From Botryosphaeria dothidea (lineage: Eukaryota; Ascomycota; Dothideomycetes; Botryosphaeriales; Botryosphaeriaceae): a DNA stretch of 64,000 nucleotides. The stretch is taken from the NCBI GenBank assembly GCA_011503125.2, contig WWBZ02000022.1, forward strand, positions 4,712,001 through 4,776,000, given 5' to 3'. The notes beneath the pieces were generated by a model. It was given only the letters and a program-made list of their open reading frames with translations, was not told the origin of the DNA and searched no databases. This document shows positions 45,838 to 56,681 of the stretch, one piece after another. Position 1 is the stretch's first letter. Every line of letters starts with the position of its first letter. Position numbers and translations under genes: made by a program.

Positions 45838-47477
45838 TGAGCCGCGAAGCCATTGCCGTTGACGGGGCCGTTCGCCTGCTGCGCCGCCAACGCCTGCTCG
45901 GTATCCTCCACCACGTTGAAGCCGTAGATGAAGTTCCTGAACGGCAACGACAGGGGCCTCGACCCCGGCGGCGGCAGCGGCCTCGACTCATCCCAGAACG
46001 GCTTGACCTTCTCCACCATCCACCTGTGTCCGTCGGGCCCGATTAGCATGTTGGAGAAGACGTGGACAGGGCCGCACCTGCCCAGCCGCAGCTTCTCGAA
46101 TAGCGCGAGGCGCTCCTGCACTTGGTCCTTGCCGATCCCGTTGAACAGGATCTCCAGGCAGCCAGTCGACTCGATGGCGATGGAAGCGCCTTGGCCTTGT
46201 TGCTGTTTCTGGGTCAGCTGCGCGCTTTGCTTCATGTGTGGCTCGGGTTTACGCACCGGTTTCATCACGTGGGCCGCATCGCCAATTGTGACGGCCCTGC
46301 CGTTGGTGTACTTCTGGACCGGGTCCCTGGTCATGAGCGGATACGAGAAGATGCGGTCTTCCGGAGCCTTCCTTCGACAGTGTTAGCAGCGCAGACAGAC
46401 AATGAATTACGTTTCACCTACTCCAACATGGCCTGAATGCTGGGATGGAAATTGTTGGCGATGCTCAAGAGCTCGTCGCGGCTGATTTTTGCGCCGCGGT
46501 CTGATAGCTGTCAGTTCCGTGCTCGACGGGTTCTCCGGGAGGTCTCTGCCTACCTCGCTTGCCACCTTCTCCGGGAAGACGCTTCGCAAAGACGTTCACG
46601 GCGCGCGTCTTGCCCCCCTCGCAGAGATAAGTCACAATGGAAGCGCCAGACGCAAAGTGCGGAAAGAAGCAGATCTCGTCAGGCTCATCCTTGAACAATG
46701 GCCCGGTCTGGGAGTCTTCCAGCACGTCGCTATTTGGAATGAGGTAGCGGAAGAAAGACAGGCCGGTATCCTGAAGCGGGCAATCTTCTCCGGTGATCTG
46801 CTTAAGGAACTTGCCCTACGCTGATCTTTAGACAGGTCAACGATGCAACCGCGTTGGGGTTGTCTTACATTGAGTCCGTTTGCGAGAACGACCAGATCCT
46901 TCTGGACAACAGAGCCGTCTGCCATGTAGATCAGCCCCTTCTCGCAATTTACCCCGGTAACCTCGATCTCCGTAGATACTACTGCAGGCAAGCCCTCAGT
47001 GGCATCTAGAAGCCTCAGGAGACCCGAGTGAACGTCTCCATGACGGAGGAAGATGACCTTGGAACCGTATATCTTGGGGAATTCTTTCCAATCGTCGCGC
47101 CAAACGACGTTTGCACTCGCGCCGTCCACATGGCGAACCTTCACGCGTCAATGATTGCTCCTTCTTCACGCACTAGAGTCTTTGAACCCACCTGGAATGC
47201 CTCGACGCCGCCGCACTCTGCCTGCAAATCAAAGCCCCACTTCTGGTAGACCTTTCCGGCATTGGGCGCGATTGCGAGAGTAATACCCGCATCCTGCCCG
47301 AAGTTCCTCTTCTCATAGATCTGCGAATCTTGGTTTGCATGCGGCCAGATACATGAAGCCGGGCGAAGGGTTGTTTACCTCTACGTTGTGTCCTCCTCTC
47401 TTCAGGGCTATGGCGGCCGATAATCCGGCAATTCCACCGCCGACAATTCCAACATCAAGAGGGGCATTCGATGACAT
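45834..47477 (-). CDS. FAD-dependent aromatic monooxygenase
   Basis: Seven minus-strand exons (47477-47379, 47320-47192, 47138-46869, 46815-46554, 46500-46422, 46371-46257, 46202-45834) give 440 residues of the salicylate hydroxylase type. The dinucleotide site is VGGGIAGL (GxGxxG at 13-18). A DG-like block follows and the flavin-binding GDAAH lies at 310-314, then QGQGASIAIES. Introns are 50-58 bases. The enzyme uses NAD(P)H and O2 to hydroxylate an electron-rich aromatic ring, so it probably oxidises the PKS product. It is divergent from the PKS, with a 636 base shared promoter, and convergent with the small membrane protein, whose stop codon overlaps its own. Where GDAAH is usually followed by a Pro-rich loop, this protein has VMKP, which is mildly unusual. 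The gene is intact. Confidence 0.92.
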
Positions 47478-48113
47478 GATGGTATGGAGAGTATCGCAAA
47501 GATTGGGGTGATTGGCTCGGAAAAGAGGAGTCGCAGAAAATTCAGCTGCTCTCGAGGACGACGGCCTGTATGAAAGGCCGCGCCAACGGGACTGTTTAAG
47601 TCAACAGAGAATTGCTTTCGACGCATGGTTATGCGAGGCAACAAGGGAGTACTGAAACTTTTGGTGCAATATCACGTGTGGTAATCATGGGGTGATCCGG
47701 ATGCAATGTCAGCGGGGATAATGCAAGGTCAGAGTGGCGTGGCAGACGCTGAGTTTCTCACAGGAGTCAGGAACGACTCTGGCCCACGAAGATTGTGGCG
47801 TTCCGCCCAGATCTCGGTTGCAATGGGGCCCGGGGCAACGAGAAGCTGAGACAGCAACAGATAAGACCCACAGCATGACGCTTATTGGCTGGCTGACCGG
47901 AGCAAGCGACGACTACCGTATTCGGCAATCGCAGGCAACAAAGCGAAAACCATCCGAAAGTCCGCGAAGAGGATTCTGCAATGTCACAGGACAACCATTC
48001 TGGGCGTGGAAGATGGTCAGCTCAAGAGACTTGGCTGGTGCTTGAGGAATTTAAGACTTGGGTTTTGCCGGGAATGGAGACTTCATCGCTCAACCAGACC
48101 TCCAGAAAGCAGC
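47478..48113. promoter_or_regulatory. Divergent promoter of FAD monooxygenase and PKS
   Basis: A 636 base region shared by the two core cluster genes, suggesting joint regulation. It holds the inverted repeat cggcct-N7-aggccg at 47562-47580, possibly an extended regulator site, and the palindrome tccgga near 47696. No ORF is supported. Confidence 0.45.
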
Positions 48114-51100
48114 ATGTCGACACGCTCAACCGTCTACCTCTTCGGCGACCAGGCCGGCCTCTCCAAGGACGACCTGCGCGCGCTGCTGCTACTGAACCAT
48201 GACCAGGTCCTGAACCAGTTCCTGGACCAAGCTGCGTTCTCCCTTCGCCAGGAGATCCAGAACCTGCCGTGGGCGAAGCGCGAGCAGTTCCCTACGTTCG
48301 CAAACCTCTTCGATCTGCTGGCCATTGACTCGAGCAAGCCGCTCCACCCAGCGCTACACCTCGCTCTCTCGACAGTCCACCATCTTGCACTCTTCATCCT
48401 GTACGTACACATGCTCACAATGTCTGGCCATTCACTCATGCTTTGTTAGCCAGCGGGAATCGGAGTTGAAGAATCTGACCAGCTCCGATCTCTGCCATGT
48501 TGCTGGGTTCGGCAGCGGTCTCTTGGCGGCCGTCGCGGCGAGCTGCTTCCCCGAGAGGGGGCAGCTGGTGACGGCTGGCCAGCAAATGGTCCTGGTTAGC
48601 TTCCGCATCGGGGTGCTCGCGGCAGACGCGAGGCTCGAGACCGACAACGCTAGCAAGAGCACTGTCTCATGGCGCGTCTGTGTTGAGACGGAGAATGCCG
48701 GACGCATCGAAGAGCTTCTGTCCAACTTCTCCTCATCCAAGGTGTGTGAGTCGGGCATCCCTCAACGCCGCGTACTTACCATTGCAACAGGGCCTGATTC
48801 CGTGGACAAGCCCGTATACCTGCGGCAAGTCGAGGACCTCGGTCTTCATTGGGGGAGCACCGGATACACTTACCGAGTTCCTCGAAGAAAACAAGCTGAC
48901 GGCCGTGGACACTGGTATCCACGCACCGTTCCACACGGCCAACACGTTTTCGGCCAATGATGTCGAACGCATTACGCGATCCCTCTCGGCTGAGACACTG
49001 AGCGCCCCGTCGAAGTTTGGCCTCTTGTTGCCTCGCGACACCCAGGGCGTGCAAGAGGCCGAGACACTGGAGTCGCTCTTGCGCATTGCGGTCGACTCGG
49101 TCCTGCGCCAGCCTGTGGCAGGCGCAGCCATCCTGGGCGCCATCGCCAATGCAGTGGACAGCGCCGTCTCTGATGGGTGCACTGTGGTTGCCATCGGCAC
49201 GGACGACGACACGCGCCTCGCCAGCGCGGTGGGCGCGGCGAGCACGTTCATCAGCACCAAGGACATCATGGCAGAGCTGCCGTCGGCGGGCAAGACGCGG
49301 CAGCCAAAGCTCGCCATCACCGGCTTCTCGGGCCGGTTCCCCAAGGCGCAGAACCTCGAGGCGTTCTGGGAAGTGCTGCACGGCGGCGTCGACACGCACT
49401 CCAAGGTGCCGCCCAGCCGGTGGGACGCCGAGACGCACGTGGACCCGACGGGCAAGCGCAAGAACACGAGCGCGACGCCGTTTGGGTGCTGGCTGGACGA
49501 GCCGGGGTTGTTCGACCGGTCTTTCTTCAGCATCTCGCCGCGCGAGGCGCCGCAGATGGACCCGGCGCAGCGGCTGGCGTTGATGTGCGCGTACGAGGCC
49601 ATCGAGATGTCGGGCATCGTGCCGGACGCGACGCCGTCGACCATCAAGAGCCGGGTGGGCGTGTTCATCGGGTGCACGAGCAACGACTGGTGCGAGACCA
49701 ACAGCGCGCAGGACGTCGACTTCTACTTCATCCCCGGCGGCAACCGCGCCTTCATCCCGGGGCGCATCAACTACTTCTTCAAGTTCAGCGGGCCCAGCTT
49801 CGCCGTCGACACGGCGTGCTCGTCGTCGCTGGCGGCCATCCACCTGGCGTGCAACGCGCTGTGGCGGCGCGAGGTCGACACGGCCATCGTCGGCGGCACC
49901 AACATCCTGACGAACCCGGACGTCACGGCGGGGCTGGACCGCGGGCACTTCCTGTCGCGCACGGGCAACTGCAAGTCGTTCGATGACGGCGCCGACGGGT
50001 ACTGCCGCGGCGAGGGCGTGGGCATCATGGTGCTGAAGCGGCTGGACGACGCGCAGGCCGAGAACGACACCGTGTACGCAACCATCCTGTCCGCGGCCAC
50101 CAACCACTCGGCCGAAGCCGAGTCGATCACGCGGCCGCACGTGGGCGCGCAGCAGGCGCTGTTCTCGCAGGTGCTGGCGCAGGCGGGCATCCGGCCCAAC
50201 GACGTCGGCTACGTCGAGATGCACGGCACCGGCACGCAGGCGGGCGACGGCCGCGAGATGAGCTCCGTGTCGTCGACGTTTGCGCCGTTCACGCCGGGCG
50301 ACGCGCGCGGGCGCGATTCGGACCTGTATGTGGGGTCGGTCAAGGCCAACGTGGGCCACGGCGAGGCTGTGTCGGGCGTGACGGCGCTGACCAAGATCCT
50401 GCTGATGCTGCAGAAGAACGAGATCGTGCCGCACGCGGGCATCAAGACGGCGCTCAACCGCACCTTCCCCGCCGACCTCGAGGCGCGCCGCGTCAAGATC
50501 GCGCGCGCGCCGGTGCCGTGGCCGCCGCACGCCAGCGGGCGGCCGCGGCGCGTGCTGGTCAACAACTTCAGCGCGGCGGGCGGCAACTCGTGCATCCTCG
50601 TCGAGGAGGCGCCGCCCAAGCCCACGCGCACCACGCGCCAACACTACGACAGCCGCCCCGCGCACGTGCTGACCGTGTCGGCCAAGACCAAGACGGCGCT
50701 CGAGGCCAACCTGCGCGCCATGGCCGGCTTCCTGCAGGCGTCGCACTCGGTGCCGCTGTCCGACATGGCCTACACGGCCACCGCGCGCCGCCTGCACTAC
50801 AACTACCGCGCCGCCTTCGTCGCGCCGACGGTGCAGGAGATGCGCCGGCTGGTCGCGCAGGAGGCTGCCGCGCCGCAGAAGCAGTTCCGCGGGCCGCCGC
50901 GCATGGTCTTCGCCTTCGCGGGGCAGGGCTCGACGCACGCGGGCATGGCGCGCCACCTGTACGCCCGCTGCGCCACCTTCCGCGCCGACGCCGAGCGCCT
51001 CGACGCCGCCTGCCAGCGCCTCGGCTTCGGCCCGGTGCTGCCGTTCCTGCGCGCCGACGCGCCGCAGCCCGACGCGCCGCCGCTGACGGTGCAGCTCGGG

Positions 51101-54100
51101 CACGTGTGCCTGCAGATCGCGCTGGCCCGGCTGTGGCGCAGCTGGGGCGTCAGCCCGGCCGCCGTCGTCGGGCACAGCCTGGGCGAGTACGCGGCGCTGG
51201 TGTGCGCGGGCGTGCTGGCCGACGTTGACGCGTTGTGGCTGGTCGGCCGCCGCGCGCAGCTGCTGGCCGACCACTGCGCGCAGGGCACCCACAGCATGCT
51301 GGCCGTGCGCGCGGGCCGGGCCGAGGTGGCGGCGCAGCTGCACGGCGTGCCCGTCGAGCTCGCGTGCGCCAACGGCGCGCAGGAGACGGTCGTCGGCGGC
51401 GCGCTCGAGGCCATCGACGACGCCGTCGCGCGCCTCACCGCCGCCGGCATCCGCTCCACGCGCGTCGCGCTGCCGTACGCCTTCCACTCCAGCCAGGTCG
51501 ACCCCATCCTCGACCCCTTCTCGGCCCTGCTGGACCACGTCCGCCTGCGCGCGCCGCGGGTGCCGCTGCTGAGCCCGCTGCTCGCCAAGGTCGTCGGCGT
51601 GGGCGAGGCCGTGCCGCGCGACTACCTGCGCCGCCAGTGCCGCGAGGCCGTCGACCTGCTGAGCGCGGTGCAGGCCGGGCGCGACGCCGGGCTGCTCGAC
51701 GAGCGCGCGCATCTGCTCGAGCTGGGCCCCAGCCTCGTGCTCAGCCGGCTGGTCAAGCACACGCTCGGCAGTGCCTCGCCCGCCGCCGTCATCCCGTCGC
51801 TGCACCCCACCCAGGACTCGGCCCTCGTGCTCGCCAACAGCGTCGCCCAGGCCTACCGTGTCGGCTGCAACGTCAACTGGGCCCAGTACCACCAGGACTA
51901 CGAGCACGCCGTCGTGCGCCTGCCGTCGTACTCGTGGGACCTCAAGAACTACTGGCTGCAGTACGTCAACGACTGGTCGCTGCGCAAGGGTGAGCCGTGG
52001 CCCGTGGCTGGCGAGTCCCAGTTCGAGCTGGCAACGACGTCCTGCCAGAATGTTGTCAGCGCGGACCTCAAGGTGAGAGAATGGCTCCGGTTGTTTTTAT
52101 TGCTGATCGCACGCTGACTCGAGCCCAGGGCGATACGCTTCGGCTGCTTGTGCAGTCCGATCTTCAGTCGGAGAGCCTGAGGCCGGTTGTCTCTGGCCAC
52201 ACGGTCAATGGCATTGCGGTCTGCATTGGTGTAAGTCTTTGAGCAGCGGGAATGTTGAACTGGCAGTGAGCTAACCTTTCTTCCCAGTCTGTCTATTCCG
52301 ACATGGCCAAGGCATGCGGAGACGCCATCCTGAAGTGCTTCAAGACTGATCCTGCCACCACCGCCGTCTTGGTGGAAGAGATGAATATGCAGGAGTCGCT
52401 GACGATCAACGAGTCGCGGGACCCGCAGCTCATCTCGATCGAAGTCAGCTGCTCCTGGAAGACCAAGAAGGCGGCCGTGTCCATCACCTCGGGCGGAAAA
52501 GTGAACGCCACGGCCGTGCTGCGCTTCACCGACCGCCAGCAGGAGCAGGCACTCCTGAAGAAGTCTTTGAGGAACAGTGCCTTCAATATCAGCGTGGTCA
52601 AGGAGGCAGCTGCAGATGGCGAGGCAGCCCGCTTCACGTGTGCCATGGCCTACCGCATGGTCGCCTCGCTGGCGCACTACGACGCTACGCACAAGGGTGT
52701 CAAGGAGGTTACCCTGAACTCAGACACTATGGAAGCAAGCTCTCTGGTTGCTTCGAAGCCACAGCACCGCATGCCTGGGACCTTCGGCTTGCATCCGTGT
52801 GTCTTCGACAGCATCCTGCAGCTGGGCACGTTCGTGATGAACGCCAACGAAAACTCGAGGTTCGACCAGGAGGTCTACGTTGTCCGCGGCTGGGACACTG
52901 TGTTCGTGGACGAGGTCTTGGACGACGCGAAGCAGTACGAAACGTACGTGAAGATGACCGCGCAAGACAAGGACCTCGCGACCGGGGACATTGCCATCCT
53001 GCACGAAGGCACACCGGTCGGATGCATCAAGGGCGTGCGTGTCCAGCGCGTGCCGCGTCGCTTGATGGACGTCATGTTCCGGCCCAAGGCTGTCGCTGCT
53101 CCGGCACCGCTTCCGACCAACACCGCGACGCCGGCTGCTTCTTCGGCTGCTCCTTCGGCTGCTGCTCCGGCCGCTGTCCCGAACTCCGGTGCGAAGAACA
53201 TCGAGAAGGCCCTTGCCATTGTAGCCGAGGAGTCGGGCCATTCCCTCGAAGAGTTGAAGGATGACGACCAGCTGGCTGACATTGGCATCGACTCGCTTCT
53301 AATCCTCGTCATCGTCAGCCGGTTCCACGAAGAGCTGAATGTTGAGCTGCAGCCTGCCGACTTCATGGACATCAGTTCCATCGGCGCCCTCAAGTACTTC
53401 TTCAACGGCGGTGACAGCGCACAGCCCGACAGCGACTCCAGCTCCAGCGCAGCATCGCCCGACCCAGGTTGGACCGAGGCCGCGTTGATGTCAGACACGT
53501 CGCCCTCTTCTGATGCTGCGGAGAGCGTGGACGAGGCGAAGTCTGTTGAGAAGGTGGTGACTACGACGTCTGCCGTCCTGCAGGGGCCGCTGAACGGGAC
53601 GTCCAAGATCATGTTCCTGTTCCCCGACGGCTCCGGCTCTGCTACCTCTTACATGAACCTGCCCCGCGTGGACAAAGAGATTGCGGTAGTCGGTATCAAC
53701 TGCCCGTACATGCAGAAGCCGCAGGAGATGAAGGGCAGCTTCGAGGACATCACGCGGATCCTACTCGCAGAGGTCCGGCGGCGCCAGCCCAAGGGCCCGT
53801 ACTACCTGGGTGGTTGGTCAGCGGGCGGGGCGTTCGCGTACTGCGCGACGCAGATGCTGCTCGAAGCGGGCGAGGAAGTCGAGGCACTGGTGCTGATTGA
53901 CGCCCCGTGCCCTATCGGGCTGGGCAAGCTGCCGCAAATCTTCTTTGACTTCTGGAAGACGATCCACGAGCCCGGCGGCCCCGTCGCGGACCGCCCCATC
54001 CCACACTGGCTCATGGACCATTTCCAGGCCGTCAACAAGAACCTGCGCGACTTCACGGCCTGCCCGCTGCCCCCGGGCCGCTCGCCCAAGACGTTCGTCG

Positions 54101-54348
54101 CGTGGGCCGCGCGCGGCACCGACAACCTGGCCGGCTTCCAGCAGCGGCACCTGCTGACGCCTGAGGAGAGCGAGGACCTCGGCTTCTTGATGGACGACAA
54201 GACCAATTTTGGCCCGCGCGGCTGGGAGAGGCTGCTCGAGGGCAACTTGATCATCGAGACGGCCATGACGTCCAATCATTTCACGATTGTGCGCGGAGAG
54301 GGCGCGAAGCTGCTGTCTGGGATGATCAAGCGGGCGTGCCTTGCGTAG
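48114..54348 (+). CDS. Non-reducing polyketide synthase, SAT-KS-AT-PT-ACP-TE
   Basis: Five exons (48114-48400, 48450-48741, 48791-52072, 52129-52230, 52288-54348) join in frame to 2007 residues. SAT spans about 1-355, but the active-site motif reads GFGSG (115-119), with Gly117 where active SATs have Cys; His241 is kept. KS spans about 370-800 with Cys536 in VDTACSS, His671 in EMHGTGTQ and His716 in NVGHG. AT has Ser989 in GHSLGEY. PT has His1311 in SGHTVNG and Asp1495 in HPCVFDSILQ. A single ACP has Ser1657 in GIDSLL. The TE has Ser1832 in GWSAGG and His1985 in SNHFT, and opens with FLFPDGSGSATSY as in Claisen-cyclase types. It should make and release an aromatic polyketide from malonyl units. 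Length and order match bikaverin-type PKSs. KS-AT is extremely GC-rich compared with SAT and PT. Confidence 0.97.
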
Positions 54349-54702
54349 GAGCTACCGGTGATGGATAGACTGGAGCACGGATTTCTTTGGGGTTGGGTCG
54401 GCGTCTTGATTGCAGCATGTGTAGAATTCGCGTTTGTAGAATCAGCGTTTTGAAATTGGAATGTCTTTGTTTACGCCAGAGATGAGACGATGCGCGTGCG
54501 TGTGCGTGAAGTGCCCCGCGCGCTGAGTAAGCTGTGCGGGCTACGGCAACGTGTTCGGACTAGCCGACGCTAGAGTGGAACCCGACGTTTCCGCCCCTGC
54601 GCCCATAACAAATGATGACTTGATCATCTTTCCCCGTCGTTTGCGTCCGCCATCATCTTCTGCCGGCTCTGTCTTCTTGCCAAGCCGGCTGCTATCGGAC
54701 AG
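54349..54702. promoter_or_regulatory. PKS 3' flank and promoter of the Zn2Cys6 regulator
   Basis: A 354 base gap. It contains cggactagccg at 54556-54566, a CGG-N5-CCG site about 140 bases before the regulator's start, possibly for autoregulation. Confidence 0.35.
54556..54566 (+). promoter_or_regulatory. CGG-N5-CCG candidate site in the Zn2Cys6 gene promoter
   Basis: Inverted CGG triplets with a five-base spacer, the spacing also found upstream of the cluster's MFS gene. Candidate only. Confidence 0.3.
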
Positions 54703-56681
54703 ATGGCTGCAGTCCCACAGGATGGCGCACTCTTTGCCAGGTTCCGCATTGGCAACGACAGCGACGACGCTCCCAGGCAGCCGAAAAGGCAGAGGAAGAT
54801 ACACTCATGCAGCCACTGCTATCGCTCCAAAGTCAAATGTGACCGCAATCGCCCGTGCGCACGCTGCGTTTCCACCGGCCGTGCAAACGAATGCACTTTC
54901 TCCTCAACGCCCGCCAGCAGTCCTCCGCCCAACAGGCAGCAGCAAAGACCTCTGCAGCAGTACAGCTCCCCTCAGGCGTACTACACCGGGGAGAGCGCAG
55001 TCCGCACTGGCCTGACGCACTGGGCCAACGTAATCAGCGAGGTAGGCTGCTGCCCCCGTGCATCGATTTCTGCTGACGTCTTTTTGCACAGCTCGAGGAG
55101 GCCCGTGACTACATCTTCGACCAGAAACCCGAGTTTCATGAAACTTTCCAGAGCCTGGCGAAGCTCAAGGAACTGTATCCGACATCCACGAGCCACAATT
55201 TCCCTTTCAGCGATGGCCTGGCAATCTCGCAGAGCTCCATCATCGAGAGCCTGCCTGCACGTGCCACCCTTGAGGCTCTTGTTGACAATTACATGAACAC
55301 TTTTGAAAAAACACACCGTCTTCTGCACCCTCTGCAGTTCCAAGAAGAGCTGTCCCGTTTCTGGACCAGCCGACAAGACGTATCCCCAACATGGCTGGCC
55401 CAGCTGCTGATGATGCTGTCCCTGAGCTGCAAGGCTGCGTCTCGCCAGCTTCTTGCACAAATCGGGACCAAGAACCCCGACGTTTTGAGCAGAAAGTGCC
55501 TTGACTGGGCTGAGGCATCGCTGAGGCGGGCCCCATTCATGGATTTCCCAGACCTGGCAGCCATTAGAGCGCTGTGCATGATGGCCATGGCAAAGAGCAT
55601 CGACGTCGAGACGCCTGCGACTTCGGGAGGCCTCTGGGCTCTCGAGGGCTTTGTCGTCCGGATGGCCATGTCCATGTCGCTGCACAGAGACCCCGCCATG
55701 TTCCCCGCCATGTCCGTCCTGGAAGCCGAGATGCGGCGGCGCATCTGGAACACAATCGTCTTTCTCGACTTCAACACGGCCATCGACTCGGGCTTGCCGG
55801 CTCTGATCAAGCCGACTGACTGGGATACCGCCCCACCGTCGAACATGGACGACGCCGATCTCATCGACGACTCTGACGTTCCAGCAGACTTGGACATGCC
55901 TGCCCGAGAGGCCGACACCTTCACTGACTCGTCCTTCCAGATCATCCTCTCGAGGGCCTATCCTGTCGTTTCCCTGGTCCTTTCGACCGTCAACTCCACA
56001 GCACCGGAGATGGAATATGACGTGGTTTTGGACTGCGACAACAGAATCAGAGACGTATTGCGGGATGCAGACAGCATGTTTGCCGCGACGCTGAACAACT
56101 CTGCCAAGGGTGGCAAGCGTGCTCAGGTGGCAATGCTCCAGCAGACGATGCTCACAGTGTTTCTCCGTCGCACGCTTCTTGCCTTGCATCAGCCGTATGC
56201 GCGCGATGCTCGACACTCGCAGGGAATGTACGCCACTTCGCACTGGTCAATTCTAGAATGCTCGCTGGCGCTTCTCCACGCCCAGCACCGGCTGCACGAG
56301 AGGCGAGAGGACAGTCCGTCCATGCTCTGGTTTGCCGACCTCTTCCAGAGCGACTTTGCCGTCGCTATGCTCTACGTTATCCTCGGGCTGCGCCGCCGTG
56401 ATTTCTCCGATCTGCCGCCGGACGAGTCTTCCCCTGAACCGCGCGCGCCGCGAGCGCTAGCCAGAGAGACGATATGGAGTGCTCTGCGTGCTTCATTTGA
56501 CATCATCAAGGAAGGCGTTGGCCGCTCGTTCCATCTCTTCAAAATCTTCCTGGGCATTGCGCTGTCCCTCGCGGCCCTTGAGGCTTCCGAGTCCGGCGCT
56601 CCGATCCCGGAGGCAATGGAAGGTGCTGCGCATTCAATTATCGAGGTTGTCACGCAAAACAGAACACCGCATGGAAGATGA
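54703..56681 (+). CDS. Zn2Cys6 transcription factor of the PKS cluster
   Basis: Two exons, 54703-55041 and 55092-56681, give 642 residues. The zinc cluster has Cys36, 39, 46, 52, 55 and 64 (spacing C2C6C5C2C8C) after a basic stretch RQPKRQRK. The fungal-specific middle domain follows, with LVDNYMNTFEKTHRLLHPLQF in part, LWALEGFVVRMAMSMSLHRD in part and EAEMRRRIWNTIVFLD. It should bind CGG triplets in the nucleus and control the cluster; two CGG-N5-CCG sites, one in its own promoter, fit this. It lies directly downstream of the PKS on the same strand. The 50-base intron is in phase 0. The gene is intact. Confidence 0.92.

Noticed and set aside
48776..51907. Minus-strand open frame of 1043 codons across the PKS
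   Set aside because: It is a shadow of the GC-rich KS-AT coding sequence: the translation is low in complexity, rich in Arg, Ala, Val and Gln, and has no domain.
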